Positions 39,156-52,900 of a stretch of DNA of 64,000 bases are shown here, in pieces. The notes below the pieces were generated by a model. It did not search any database. It worked only from the letters and a program-made list of their open reading frames with translations, and was not told the DNA's origin. A program made the position numbers and the translations under genes. The first letter of the stretch is position 1. Each line of letters opens with the position of its first letter. This DNA is from Sympetrum striolatum. Lineage: Eukaryota > Arthropoda > Insecta > Odonata > Libellulidae. Location: assembly GCA_947579665.1 (NCBI GenBank), contig CANPUZ010000074.1:124001-188000 (forward strand), read 5' to 3'.

Positions 39156-39872
39156 TTTTCCTTATTTTATCGAGATTTGACCGAAAAAAGCAAGAAAAAC
39201 GAATAATTTTAGCGAAATTTCAATTTTATCATCTTTTTTCCCTTGATTTTCCTTATTTTATCGAGTTTTGACCGAAAAAAGCAAGAAAAACGAATAATTT
39301 TTGCGAAATTTCAATTTTTTTCCTCTTTTTTCCCTTAATTTTCCTTAGTTTATCGAGATTTGACCGAAAAAAGCAAGAAAAACGAATTATTTTAGCGAAA
39401 TTTCAATTTTTATCCTCTTTTTTTCCCTTAATTATTCGAGATTTAACCGAAAAAAGCAAGAAAACGAATAATTATAGCGAAATTTCAATTTTTTTCTTCT
39501 TTTTTTCCCTTAATTTTCCTTATTTTATCGAGATTTGACCGAAAAAACCAAGAAAAACGAATAATTTTATCGAAATTTCAATTTTTATCATCTTTTATCC
39601 CTTGATTTTTCTTATTTAATCGAGATTTGACCGAAAAAAGCAAGAAAAACGAATAATGTTTGCGAAATTTCAATTTTTTTCCTCTTTTTTCCCTTAATTT
39701 TCCTTAGTTTATCGAGATTTGGCCGAAAAAAGCAAGAAAAACGAATTATTTTAGCGAAATTTCAATTTTTATCCTCTTTTTTTCCCTTAATTAATCGAGA
39801 TTTAACCGAAAAAAGCAAGAAAACGAATAATTATAGCGATATTTCAATTTTTTTCTTCTTTTTTTCTCTTAA
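39156..39872 (+). repeat. Spacer between the 3.85-kb copies, itself a third partial copy
   Basis: Although it separates the two long copies, this stretch and its left flank match 36,045-36,761 at an offset of 3,111 bp, and 40,611-41,327 at an offset of 1,455 bp. 3,111 plus 1,455 equals 4,566, so three copies of the two-cassette segment (cassettes at 36,331/36,691, 39,441/39,801 and 40,898/41,257) are nested in the larger duplication. Confidence 0.85.
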
Positions 39873-42800
39873 TTTTCCTTATTTTATCGAGATTTGACCG
39901 AAAAAAGCAAGAAAAACGAATAATTTTATCGAAATTTCAATTTTTATCATCTTTTTTCCCTTGATTTTCCTTATTTTATCAAGATTTGACCGAAAAAAGC
40001 AAGAAAAACGAATAATTTTATCGAAATTTCAATTTTATCATCTTTTTTCCCTTGATTTTCCTTATTTTATCGAGATTTGGCCGAAAAAAGCAAGAAAGAC
40101 GAATAATTTTAGCGAAATATCACTTTTTATCATCTTTTTTCCCTTGATTTTCCTTATTTTATCGAGATTTGACCGAAAAAAGCAAGAAAAACGAATAATT
40201 TTATCGAAATTTCAATTTTTATCATCTTTTATCCCTTGATTTTCCTTATTTTATCGAGATTTGACCGAAAAAAGCAAGAAAAACGAATAATTTTAGCGAG
40301 ATATCAATTTTTATCCTCTCTTTTTCACTTAATTTTCCTTATTTTATCGAGATTTGACCGAAAAGAGCAAGAAAAACGAATAATTTCAGCGAAATTACAA
40401 TTTTTTTTATCTTTTTTTCCCTTAATTTTCCTTATTTTATCGAGATTTGACCGAAAAAAGCAAGAAAAACGAATAATTTTATCGAAATTTCAATTTTTAT
40501 CATCTTTTTTCCCTTGATTTTCCTTATTTTATCGAGATTTGACCGAAAAAAGCAAGAAAAACGAATAATTTTAGCGAAATATCAATTTTTATCCTCTTTT
40601 TTTCCATTAATTTTCCTTATTTTATCGAGATTTGACCGAAAAAAGCAAGAAAAACGAATAATTTTAGCGAAATTTCAATTTTATCATCTTTTTTCCCTTG
40701 ATTTTCCTTATTTTATCGAGTTTTGACCGAAAAAAGCAAGAAAAACGAATAATTTTTGCGAAATTTCAATTTTTTTCCTCTTTTTTCCCTTAATTTTCCT
40801 TAGTTTATTGAGATTTGACCGAAAAAAGCAAGAAAAACGAATTATTTTAGCGAAATTTCAATTTTTATCCTCTTTTTTTCCCTTAATTATTCGAGATTTA
40901 ACCGAAAAAAGCAAGAAAACGAATAATTATAGCGAAATTTTAATTTTTTTCTTCTTTTTTTCCCTTAATTTTCCTTATTTTATCGAGATTTGACCGAAAA
41001 AACCAAGAAAAACGAATAATTTTATCGAAATTTCAATTTTTATCATCTTTTATCCCTTGATTTTTCTTATTTAATCGAGATTTGACCGAAAAAAGCAAGA
41101 AAAACGAATAATGTTTGCGAAATTTCAATTTTTTTCCTCTTTTTTCCCTTAATTTTCCTTAGTTTATCGAGATGTGGCCGAAAAAAGCAAGAAAAACGAA
41201 TTATTTTAGCGAAATTTCAATTTTTATCCTCTTTTTTTCCCTTAATTAATCGAGATTTAACCGAAAAAAGCAAGAAAACGAATAATTATAGCGATATTTC
41301 AATTTTTTTCTTCTTTTTTTCCCTTAATTTTCCTTATTTTATCGAGATTTGACCGAAAAAAGCAAGAAAAACGAATAATTTTATCGAAATTTCAATTTTT
41401 ATCATCTTTTTTCCCTTGATTTTCCTTATTTTATCGAGACTTGTCCGAAAAAAGCAAGAAAAACGAATAATTTTATCGAAATTTCAATTTTATCATCTTT
41501 TTTCCCTTGATTTTCCTTATTTTATCGAGATTTGACTGAAAAAAGCAAGAAAAACGAATAATTTTAGCGAAATATCAATTTTTATCATCTTTTTTCCCCA
41601 GATTTTCCTTATTTTATCGAGATTTGACCGAAAAAAGCAAGAAAAACGAATAATTTTATCGAAATTTCAATTTTTATCTTTTTTTTTGCCTTGATTTTCC
41701 TTATTTTATCGAGATTTGACCGAAAAAAGCAAGAAAAACGAATAATTTCAGCGAAATTTCAATTTTTTTCATCTTTATTTCCCTTAATTTTCCTTATTTT
41801 ATCGAGATTTGACCGAAAAAAGCAAGAAAAACGAATAATTTTAACGAAATTTTAATTTTTTTCCTCTTTTTTTCCCTTAATTTCCTTATTTTATCGAGAT
41901 TTGGCCAAAAAAAGCAAGTAAAACGAATAATTTTATCGAAATTTCAATTTCTATGCTCTTCTTTTCCCTTAATTTTCCTTATTTTATCGAGATTTGACCA
42001 AAAAAAGGAAGAAAAACGAATAATTTTAGCGAAATTTCAATTTTTTTCCAATTTTTTTTCCCTTAATTTTCCTTATTTTATCGAGATTTGACCGCAAAAA
42101 GCAAGAAAAACGAATAATTTTATCGAAATTTTAATTTTTATCATCTTTTTTCCCTTGATTTTCCTTATTTTATCGAGATTTGACTGAAAAAAGCAAGAAA
42201 AATGAATAATTTTAGCGAAATATCAATTTTTATCCTCTTTTTTTCCCTTAATTTTCCTTATTTTATCGAGATTTGACCGAAAAAAGCAAGTAAAACGAAT
42301 AATTTTAGCGAAATTTCAAATTTTTTCCTCTTTTTTCCCCTTAATTTTCCTTATGTTATCGAGGATTGACCGAAAAAAGCAAGAAAAACGAATAATTTTA
42401 GCGAAATTTCAATTTTTTTCCACTTTTTTTCCCTTAATTGTCCTTATTTTATCGAGATTTGACAGAAAAAAGCAAGAAAAACGAATAATTTTAGCAAAAT
42501 ATCAATTTTTATCCTCTTTTTTCCCTTAATTTTCCTTATTTTATCGAGATTTGACCGAAAAAAGCAAGAAAAATGAATAATTTTAGCAAAATATCAATTT
42601 TTTTCATCTTTTTCCCCTTGATTTTCCTTATTTTATCGAGATTTGACCGAAAAAACCAAGAAAAACGAATAATTTTAGCGAAATATCAATTTTTTTCCTC
42701 TTTTTTTTCCCTTAATTTTCCTTATTTTATCAAGATTTGACCAAAAAAGCAAGAAAAACGAATAATTTTTGCGAAATTTCAATATTTTTCTCTTTTTTCC

Positions 42801-43721
42801 CTTAATTTTCCTTAGTTTATCGAGATTTGACCGAAAAAAGCAAGAAAAACGAATAATTTTAGCGAAATTTCAATTTTTTTCCACTTTTTTTCCCTTAATT
42901 GTCCTTATTTTATCGAGATTTGACCGAAAAAAGCAAGAAAAACGAATAATTTTATCGAAATTTCAATTTTTATCATCTTTTTTCCCTTGATTTTCCTTAT
43001 TTTATCGAGATTTGACCGAAAAAAGCAAGAAAAACGAATAATTTTAGCGAAATATCAATTTTTATCCTCTTTTTTTCCCTTTATTTTCCTTATTTTATCG
43101 AGATTTGATCGAAAAGAGCAAGAAAAACGAATAATTTCAGCGAAATTACAATTTTTATCATCTTTTTTCCCTTGATTTTCCTTATTTTATCGAGATTTGA
43201 CCGAAAAAAGCAAGAAAAACGAATAATTTTAGCGAAATATCAATTTTTATCCTCTTTTTTTCCCTTAATTTTCCTTATTTTATCGAGATTTGACCGAAAA
43301 AAGCAAGAAAAACGAATAACTTTAGCGAAATTTCAATTTTTTTCCTCTTTTTTTTCCCTTAATTTTCCTTATTTTATCGAGATTTGACCGAAAAAACAAG
43401 AAAAACGAATTATTTTTGCGAAATTTCAATTTCTTTCCTCTTTTTTCCCTTAATTTTCCTTAGTTTATCGAGATTTGACCGAAAAAAGCAAGAAAAACGA
43501 ATTATTTTAGCGAAATTTCAATTTTTATCCTCTTTTTTTCCCTTAATTAATCGAGATTTAACCGAAAAAAGCAAGAAAACGAATAATGATAGCGAAATTT
43601 CAATTTTTTTCTTCTTTTTTTCCCTTAATTTTCCTTATTTTATCGAGATTTGACCGAAAAAAGCAAGAAAAACGAATAATTTTAGCGAAATATCAATTTT
43701 TATCCTCTTTTTTTCCATTAA
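39873..43721 (+). repeat. 3.85-kb segment, copy 2 of the 4,566-bp-offset pair
   Basis: Partner of 35,307-39,155. Identity ends sharply at 43,724, where this copy reads attttttattttatcgaaat instead of attttccttattttatcgag. Private differences include gatgtggccg near 41,173 and tttgagattt-like tattgagatttg near 40,807. Confidence 0.9.
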
Positions 43722-45999
43722 TTTTTTATTTTATCGAAATTTGACCGAAAAAAGCAAGAAAAACGAATAATTTTAGCGAAATATCAATTTTTATCATCTT
43801 TTGTCCCTTGATTTTCCTTATTTTATCGAGATTTGACCGAATAAAGCAAGAAAAACGAATAATTTTATCGAAATTTCGATTTTTATCATCTTTTTTCCCT
43901 TGATTTTCCTTATTTTATCGAGATTTGACCGAAAAAAGCAAGAAAAACGAATAATTTTAGCGAAATATCAATTTTTATCCTCTTTTTTTCCCTTAATTTT
44001 CCTTATTTTATCGAGATTTGACCGAAAAGAGCAAGAAAAACGAATAATTTCAGCGAAACTTCAATTTTTTTCATCTTTTTTTCCCTTAATTTTCCTTATT
44101 TTATCGAGATTTGACCGAAAAAAGCAAGAAAAACGAATAATTTTATCGAAATTTCAATTTTATCATCTTTTTTCCCTTGATTTTCCTTATTTTATCGAGA
44201 TTTGACCGAAAAAAAGCAAGAAAAACGAATAATTTTAGCGAAATATCAATTTTTATCATCTTTTGTCCCTTGATTTTCCTTATTTTATCGAGATTTGACC
44301 GAATAAAGCAAGAAAAACGAATAATTTTATCGAAATTTCGATTTTTATCATCTTTTTTCCCTTGATTTTCCTTATTTTATCGAGATTTGACCGAAAAAAG
44401 CAAGAAAAACGAATAATTTTAGCGAAATATCAATTTTTATCCTCTTTTTTTCCCTTAATTTTCCTTATTTTAATGAGATTTGACCGAGAAGAGCAAGAAA
44501 AATTAATAATTTCAGCGAAACTTCAATTTTTTTCATCTTTTTTTCCCTTAATTTTCCTAATTTTATCGAGATTTGACCGAAAAAAGCAAAAAAACGAATA
44601 ATTTTAGCGAAATTTTAATTTTTTTCCTCTTTTTTTCCCTTAATTTCCTTATTTTTATCGAGATTTGGCCGAAAAAAGCAAGTAAAACGAATAATTTTTG
44701 CGAAATTTTAATTTTTTTCCTCTTTTTTCCCCTTAACTTTCCTTATTTTATCGAGATTTGACTGAAAAAGGCAAGAAAAACGAATCATTTTATCGAAATT
44801 TCAATTTCTATCCTCTTCTTTTCCCTTAATTTTCCTTATTTTATCGAGATTTGACCAAAAAAAGGAAGAAAAACGAATAATTTTAGCGAAATTTCAATTT
44901 TTTTCCACTTTTTTTCCCTTATTTTTCCTTATTTTATCGAGATTTGACCGAAAAAAGCAAGAAAAACGAATAATTTTAGCAAAATATCAATTTTTATCAT
45001 TTTTCTTCACTTGATTTTCCTTATTTTAACGAGATTTGACCGAAAAAGGCAAGAAAAACGAATAATTTTATCGAAATTTCAATTTTTATCATCTTTTTTC
45101 CCTTGATTTTCATTATTTTATCGAGATTTGACCGAAAAAAGCAAGAAAAACGAATAATTTTAGCGAAATATCAATTTTTATCCTCTTTTTTTCCCTAAAT
45201 TTTCCTTATTTTATCGAGATTTGACCGAAAAAAGCAAGAAAAACGAATAATTTTATCGAAATTTCAAGTTTTATCATCTTTTTCCCTTGATTTTCCTTAT
45301 TTTATCGAGTTTTGACCGAAAAAAGCAAGAAAAACGAATAATTTTAGCGAAATATCAATTTTTATCCTTTTTTTTCCCTTAATTTTCCTTAATTTATCGA
45401 GATTTGACCGAAAAAAGCAAGAAAAACGAATAACTTTAGCGAAATTTACACTTTTTTCCTCTTTTTTTCCCTTAATTTTCCTTATTTTATCGAGATTTGA
45501 CCGAAAAAAGCAAGAAAAACGAATAACTTTAGCGAAATTTCATTTTTTTCCCATTTTTTCCCTTAATTTTCCTTATTTTATCGAGATTTGACCGAAAAAA
45601 TTAAGAAAAACGAATAATTTTTGCGAAATTTCAATTTTTTTCCTTAATTTTCCTTAGTTTATCGAGATTTGACCGAAAAAAGCAAGAAAAACGAATTATT
45701 TTAGCGAAATTTCAATTTTTATCCTCTTTTTTTCCCTTAATTAATCGAGATTTAACCGAAAAAAGCAAGAAAACTAATAATTATAGCGAAATTTCAATTT
45801 TTTTCTTCTTTTTTTCCCTTAATTTTCCTTATTTTATCGAGATTTGACCGAAAAAAGCAAGAAAAACGAATAATTTTATCGAAATTTCAATTTTTATCAT
45901 CTTTTTTCCCTTGATTTTCCTTATTTTATCGAGATTTGACCGAAAAAAGCAAGAAAAACGAATAATTTTATCGAAATTTCAATTTTATCATCTTTTTTC
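43722..45999 (+). repeat. Satellite block with paired ttttgtccc units
   Basis: A ~462-bp unit is present twice, marked by cttttgtcccttg at 43,799 and 44,261 with gaccgaataaagcaag just after each and tttcgatttttatc before the next. Then come ggccg, gactg and gaccaaaaaaagg monomers, a 12-bp deletion (caatttttttccttaa near 45,640) and one cassette at 45,761. The whole block recurs at about 54.8-57.1 kb. No gene is visible. Confidence 0.82.
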
Positions 46000-47935
46000 C
46001 CTTGATTTTCCTTATTTTATCGAGATTTGACCGAAAAAAGCAAGAAAAACGAATAATTTTAGCGAAATATCAATTTTTATCATCTTTTGTCCCTTGATTT
46101 TCCTTATTTTATCGAGATTTGACCGAATGAAACAAGAAAAACGAATAATTTTATCGAAATTTCAATTTTTATCATCTTTTTTCCCTTGATTTTCCTTATT
46201 TTATCGAGATTTGACCGAAAAAAGCAAGAAAAACTAATAATTTTAGCGAAATATCAATTTTTATCCTCTTTTTTTCCCTTAATTTTCCTTATTTTATCGA
46301 GATTTGACCGAAAAGAGCAAGAAAAACGAATAATTTCAGCGAAACTTCAATTTTTTTCATCTTTTTTTCCCTTAATTTTCCTTATTTTATCGAGATTTGA
46401 CCGAAAAAAGCAAGATAAACGAATAATTTTAGCGAAATTTTAATTTTTTTCCTCTTTTTTTCCCTTAATTTCCTAATTTTATCGAGATTTGGCCGAAAAA
46501 AGCAAGAAAAACGAATAATTTTATCGAAATTTCAATTTTTATCATCTTTTTTCCCTTGATTTTCCTTATTTTATCGAGATTTGACCGAAAAAAGCAAGAA
46601 AAACGAATAATTTTAGCGAAATATAAATTTTTATCCTCTTTTTTTACCCTTAATTTTCCTTATTTTATCGAGATTTGACCGAAAAGAGCAAGAAAAACGA
46701 ATAATTTCAGCGAAACTTCAATTTTTTTCATCTTTTTTTCCCTTAATTTTCCTTATTTTATCGAGATTTGACCGAAAAAAGCAAGATAAACGAATAATTT
46801 TTGCGAAATTTTAATTTTTTTCCTCTTTTTTCCTTTTTAATTTTCCTTATTTTATCGAGATTTGACTGAAAAAAGCAAGAAAAACGAATAATTTTATCGA
46901 AATTTCAATTTCTATCCTCTTCTTTTCCCTTAATTTTCCTTATTTTATCGAGATTTGACCAAAAAAAGGAAGAAAAACGAATAATTTTAACGAAATTTCA
47001 ATTTTTTTCCACTTTTTTTCCCTTAATTTTCCTTATTTTATCGAGATTTGACCGAAAAAAGCAAGAAAAACGAATAATTTTAGCAAAATATCAATTTTTA
47101 TCATCTTTCTTCACTTGATTTTCCTTATTTTATCGAGATTTGACCGAAAAAGGCAAGAAAAACGAATAATTTTATCGAAATTTCAATTTTTATCATCTTT
47201 TTTCCCTTGATTTTCCTTATTTTATCGAGATTTGACCGAAAAAAGCAAGAAAAACGAATAATTTTAGCGAAATATCAATTTTTATCCTCTTTTTTTTTTT
47301 AATTTTCCTTATTTTATCGAGATTTGACCGAAAAAAGCAAGAAAAACGAATAATTTTATCGAAATTTCAATTTTTATCATCTTTTTTCCCTTGATTTTCC
47401 TTATTTTATCGAGTTTTGACCGAAAAAAGCAAGAAAAACGAATAATTTTAGCGAAATATCAATTTTTATCCTCTTTTTTTCCCTTAATTTTCCTTATTTT
47501 ATCGAGATTTGACCGAAAAAAGCAAGAAAAACGAATAACTTTAGCGAAATTTACACTTTTTTCCTCTTTTTTTCCCTTAATTTTCCTTATTTTATCGAGA
47601 TTTGACCGAAAAAAGCAAGAAAAATGAATAATTTTAGCGAAATTTCAATTTTTTTCCTCTTTTTTTCCCTTAATTTTCCTTAGTTTATCGAGATTTGACC
47701 GAAGAAAGCAAGAAAAACGAATAATTTTAGCGAAATATCAATTTTTATCCTCTTTTTTTCCCTTAATTTTCCTTATCTTATCGAGATTTGACCGAAAAAA
47801 TCAAGAAAAACGAATAATTTTATCGAAATTTCAATTTTTATCATCTTTTTTCCCTTCATTTTCCTTATTTTATCGAGATTTGACCGAAAAAAGCAAGAAA
47901 AACGAATAATTTTAGCGAAATTTCAATTTTATCAT
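46000..47935 (+). repeat. ~1.94-kb higher-order unit, copy 1
   Basis: It repeats at 47,936-49,970 at an offset of 1,944 to 1,945 bp. Its marks are cttttgtccc at 46,085 with gaccgaatgaaacaag, tttggccgaaaaaagc near 46,490, ctctttttttaccctt near 46,645, ttcctttttaatttt near 46,830, a pyrimidine tract that has lost its ccc (run of T near 47,290) and ttacacttttttcc near 47,550. No short-variant cassette is present. Confidence 0.85.
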
Positions 47936-49970
47936 CTTTTTTCCCTTAATTTTCCTTATTTTATCGAGATTTGACCGAAAAAAGCAAGAAAAACGAATAA
48001 TTTTAGCGAAATATCAATTTTTATCATCTTTTGTCCCTTGATTTTCCTTATTTTATCGAGATTTGACCGAATGAAACAAGAAAAACGAATAATTTTATCG
48101 AAATTTCAATTTTTATCATCTTTTTTCCCTTGATTTTCCTTATTTTATCGAGATTTGACCGAAAAAAGCAAGAAAAACTAATAATTTTAGCGAAATATCA
48201 ATTTTTATCCTCTTTTTTTCCCTTAATTTTCCTTATTTTATCGAGATTTGACCGAAAAGAGCAAGAAAAACGAATAATTTCAGCGAAACTTCAATTTTTC
48301 TCATCTTTTTTTCCCTTAATTTTCCTTATTTTATCGAGATTTGACCGAAAAAAGCAAGATAAACGAATAATTTTAGCGAAATTTTAATTTTTTTCCTCTT
48401 TTTTTCCCTTAATTTCCTTATTTTATCGAGATTTGGCCGAAAAAAGCAAGAAAAACGAATAATTTTATCGAAATTTCAATTTTTATCATCTTTTTTCCCT
48501 TGATTTTCCTTATTTTATCGAGATTTGACCGAAAAAAGCAAGAAAAACGAATAATTTTAGCGAAATATAAATTTTTATCCTCTTTTTTTACCCTTAATTT
48601 TCCTTATTTTATCGAGATTTGACCGAAAAGAGCAAGAAAAACGAATAATTTCAGCGAAACTTCAATTTTCTTCATCTTTTTTTCCCTTAATTTTCCTTAT
48701 TTTATCGAGATTTGACCGAAAAAAGCAAGATAAACGAATAATTTTTGCGAAATTTTAATTTTTTTCCTCTTTTTTCCTTTTTAATTTTCCTTATTTTATC
48801 TAGATTTGACTGAAAAAAGCAAGAAAAACGAATAATTTTATCGAAATTTCAATTTCTATCCTCTTCTTTTCCCTTAATTTTCCTTATTTTATCGAGATTT
48901 GACCAAAAAAAGGAAGAAAAACGAATAATTTTAGCGAAATTTCAATTTTTTTCCACTTTTTTTCCCTTAATTTTCCTTATTTTATCGAGATTTGACCGAA
49001 AAAAGCAAGAAAAACGAATAATTTTAGCAAAATATCAATTTTTATCATCTTTCTTCACTTGATTTTCCTTATTTTATCGAGATTTGACCGAAAAAGGCAA
49101 GAAAAACGAATAATTTTATCGAAATTTCAATTTTTATCATCTTTTTTCCCTTGATTTTCCTTATTTTATCGAGATTTGACCGAAAAAAAGCAAGAAAAAC
49201 GAATAATTTTAGCGAAATATCAATTTTTATCCTCTTTTTTTTTTTAATTTTCCTTATTTTATCGAGATTTGACCGAAAAAAGCAAGAAAAACGAATAATT
49301 TTATCGAAATTTCAATTTTTATCATCTTTTTTCCCTTGATTTTCCTTATTTTATCGAGTTTTGACCGAAAAAAGCAAGAAAAACGAATAATTTTAGCGAA
49401 ATATCAATTTTTATCCTCTTTTTTTCCCTTAATTTTCCTTATTTTATCGAGATTTGACCGAAAAAAGCAAGAAAAACGAATAACTTTAGCGAAATTTACA
49501 CTTTTTTCCTCTTTTTTTCCCTTAATTTTCCTTATTTTATCGAGATTTGACCGAAAAAAGCAAGAAAAAACGAATAACTTTAGCGAAATTTACACTTTTT
49601 TCCTCTTTTTTTCCCTTAATTTTCCTTATTTTATCGAGATTTGACCGAAAAAAGCAAGAAAAATGAATAATTTTAGCGAAATTTCAATTTTTTTCCTCTT
49701 TTTTTCCCTTAATTTTCCTTAGTTTATCGAGATTTGACCGAAAAAAGCAAGAAAAACGAATAATTTTAGCGAAATATCAATTTTTATCCTCTTTTTTTCC
49801 CTTCATTTTCCTTATCTTATCGAGATTTGACCGAAAAAATCAAGAAAAACGAATAATTTTATCGAAATTTCAATTTTTATCATCTTTTTTCCCTTCATTT
49901 TCCTTATTTTATCGAGATTTGACCGAAAAAAGCAAGAAAAACGAATAATTTTAGCGAAATATCAATTTTT
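47936..49970 (+). repeat. ~1.94-kb higher-order unit, copy 2 (one extra monomer)
   Basis: It carries the same marks as copy 1 (cttttgtccc at 48,029, the T run near 49,240), but the ttacacttttttcc monomer is present twice (near 49,497 and 49,590), lengthening the unit by about 93 bp. The same pair of units, with the same extra monomer, recurs at 59.0-61.0 kb. Confidence 0.85.
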
Positions 49971-52900
49971 ATCCTCTTTTTTTCCCTTAATTTTCCTTAT
50001 TTTATCGAGATTTGACCGAAAAAGCAAGAAAAACGAATAACTTTAGCGAAATTTCAATTTTTTTCCTCTTTTTTTCCCTTAATTATCCTTAGTTTATCGA
50101 GATTTGACCGAAAAAAGCAAGAAAAAAGGAATAATTTTAGCGAAATATCAATTTTTATCATCTTTTTTCCCTTGATTTTCCTTATTTTATCGAGATTTGA
50201 CCGAAAAAAAGCAAGAAAAACGAATAAATTTATCGAAATTTCAATTTTTATCATCTTTTTTCCCTTGATTTTCCTTATTTTATCGAGATTTGACCGAAAA
50301 AAGCAAGAAAAACGAATAATTTTAGCGAAATATCAATTTTTATCATCTTTTTTCCCTTAGTTTTCCTTATTTTATCGAGATTTGACCGAAAAAAGCAAGA
50401 AAAACGAATAATTTTATCGAAATTTCAATTTTTATCATCTTTTTTCCCTTGATTATCCTTATTTTATCGAGTTTTGACCGAAAAAAGCAAGAAAAACGAA
50501 TGATTTTAGCGAAATATCAATTTTTGTCCTCTTTTTTTCCCTTAATTTTCCTTATTTTATCGAGATTTGACCGAAAAAAGCAAGAAAAACGAAAAACTTT
50601 AGCGAAATTTCAATTTTTTTCCTCTTTTTTTTCCTTAATTTTCCTTATTTTATCGAGATTTGACCGAAAAAAGCAAGAAAAACGAATAATTTTAGCGAAA
50701 TTTCAATTTTTTTCCTCTTTTTTTCCCTTAATTTTCCTTAGTTTATCGAGATTTGACCGAAAAAAGCAAGAACAACGAATCATTTTAGCGAAATATCAAT
50801 TTTTATCCTCTTTTTTTCCCTTAATTTTCCTTATTTTATCGAGATTTGACCGAAAAAGCAAGAAAAACAAATAATTTTATCGAAATTTCAATTTTTATCA
50901 TCTTTTTTCCCTTGATTTTCCTTATTTTATCGAGATTTGACCGAAAAAAGCAAGAAAAACGAATAATTTTAGCGAAATATCAATTTTTATCCTCTTTTTT
51001 TCCCTTAATTTTCCTTATTTTATCGAGATTTGACCGAAAAAAGCAAGAAAAACGAATAACTTTAGCGAAATTTCAATTTTTTTCCTCTTTTTTTTCCCTT
51101 AATTTTCCTTATTTTATCGAGATTTGACCGAAAAAAGCAAGAAAAACGAATAATTTTTGCGAAATTTTAATTTTTTTCCTCTTTTTTTCCCTTAATTTCC
51201 TTATTTTTTCGAGATTTGGCCAAAAAAAGCAAATAAAACGAATAATTTTTGCGAAATTTTAATTTTTTTCCTCTTTTTTCCCCTTAATTTTCCTTATTTT
51301 ATCGAGATTTGACTGAAAAAAGCAAGAAAAACGAATAATTTTATCGAAAATTCAATTTCTATCCTCTTCTTTTCCCTTAATTTTCCTGATTTTATCGAGA
51401 TTTTACCAAAAAAAGGAAGAAAAACGAATAATTTTAGCGAAATTTCAATTTTTTCTTCTTTTTTTCCCTTAATTTTCCTTATTTTATCGAGATTTGACCG
51501 AAAAAAGCAAGAAAAACGAATAATTTTATCGAAATTTCAATTTTTATCATCTTTTTTCCCTTGATTTTCCTTATTTTATCGAGATTTGACCGAAAAAAGC
51601 AAGAAAAACGAATAATTTTATCGAAATTTCAATTTTATCATCTTCTTTCCCTTGATTTTCCTTATTTTATCGAGATTTGACCGAAAAAAGCAAGAAAAAC
51701 GAATAATTTTAGCGAAATATCAATTTTTATCATGTTTTGTCCCTTGATTTTCCTTATTTTATCTAGATTTGACCGAATAAAGCAAGAAAAACGAATAATT
51801 TTATCGAAATTTCAATTTTTATCATCTTTTTTCCCTTGATTTTCCTTATTTTATCGAGATTTGACCGAAAAAAGCAAGAAAAACTAATAATTTTAGCGAA
51901 ATATCAATTTTTATCCTCTTTTTTTCCCTTAATTTTCCTTATTTTATCGAGATTTTACCGAAAAGAGCAAGAAAAACGAATAATTTCAGCGAAATTTTAA
52001 TTTTTTTCCTCTTTTTTTCCCTTAATTTCCTTATTTTATCGAGATTTGGCCGAAAAAAGCAAGAAAAACGAATAATTTTATCGAAATTTCAATTTTTATC
52101 ATCTTTTTTCCCTTGATTTTCCTTATTTTATCGAGATTTGACCGAAAAAAGCAAGAAAAAACGAATAATTTTAGCGAAATATCAATTTTTATCTTCTTTT
52201 TTTCCCTTAATTTTCCTTATTTTATCGAGATTTGACCGAAAAGAGCAAGAAAAACGAATAATTTCAGCGAAACTTCAATTTTTTTCATCTTTTTTTCCCT
52301 TAATTTTCCTTATTTTATCGAGATTTGACCGAAAAAAGCAAGATAAACGAATAATTTTTGCGAAATTTTAATTTTTTTCCTCTTTTTTCCTTTTTAATTT
52401 TCCTTATTTTATCGAGATTTGACTGAAAAAAGCAAGAAAAACGAATAATTTTATCGAAATTTCAATTTCTATCCTCTTCTTTTCCCTTAATTTTCCTTAT
52501 TTTATCGAGATTTGACCAAAAAAAGGAAGAAAAACGAATAATTTTAGCGAAATTTCAATTTTTTTCCACTTTTTTTCCCTTAATTTTCCTTATTTTATCG
52601 AGATTTGACCGAAAAAAGCAAGAAAAACGAATAATTTTAGCAAAATATCAATTTTTATCATCTTTCTTCACTTGATTTTCCTTATTTTATCGAGATTTGA
52701 CCGAAAAAGGCAAGAAAAACGAATAATTTTATCGAAATTTCAATTTTTATCATCTTTTTTCCCTTGATTTTCCTTATTTTATCGAGTTTTGACCGAAAAA
52801 AGCAAGAAAAACGAATAATTTAAGCGAAATATCAATTTTTATCCTCTTTTTTTCCCTTAATTTTCCTTATTTTATCGAGATTTGACCGAAAAAAGCAAGA

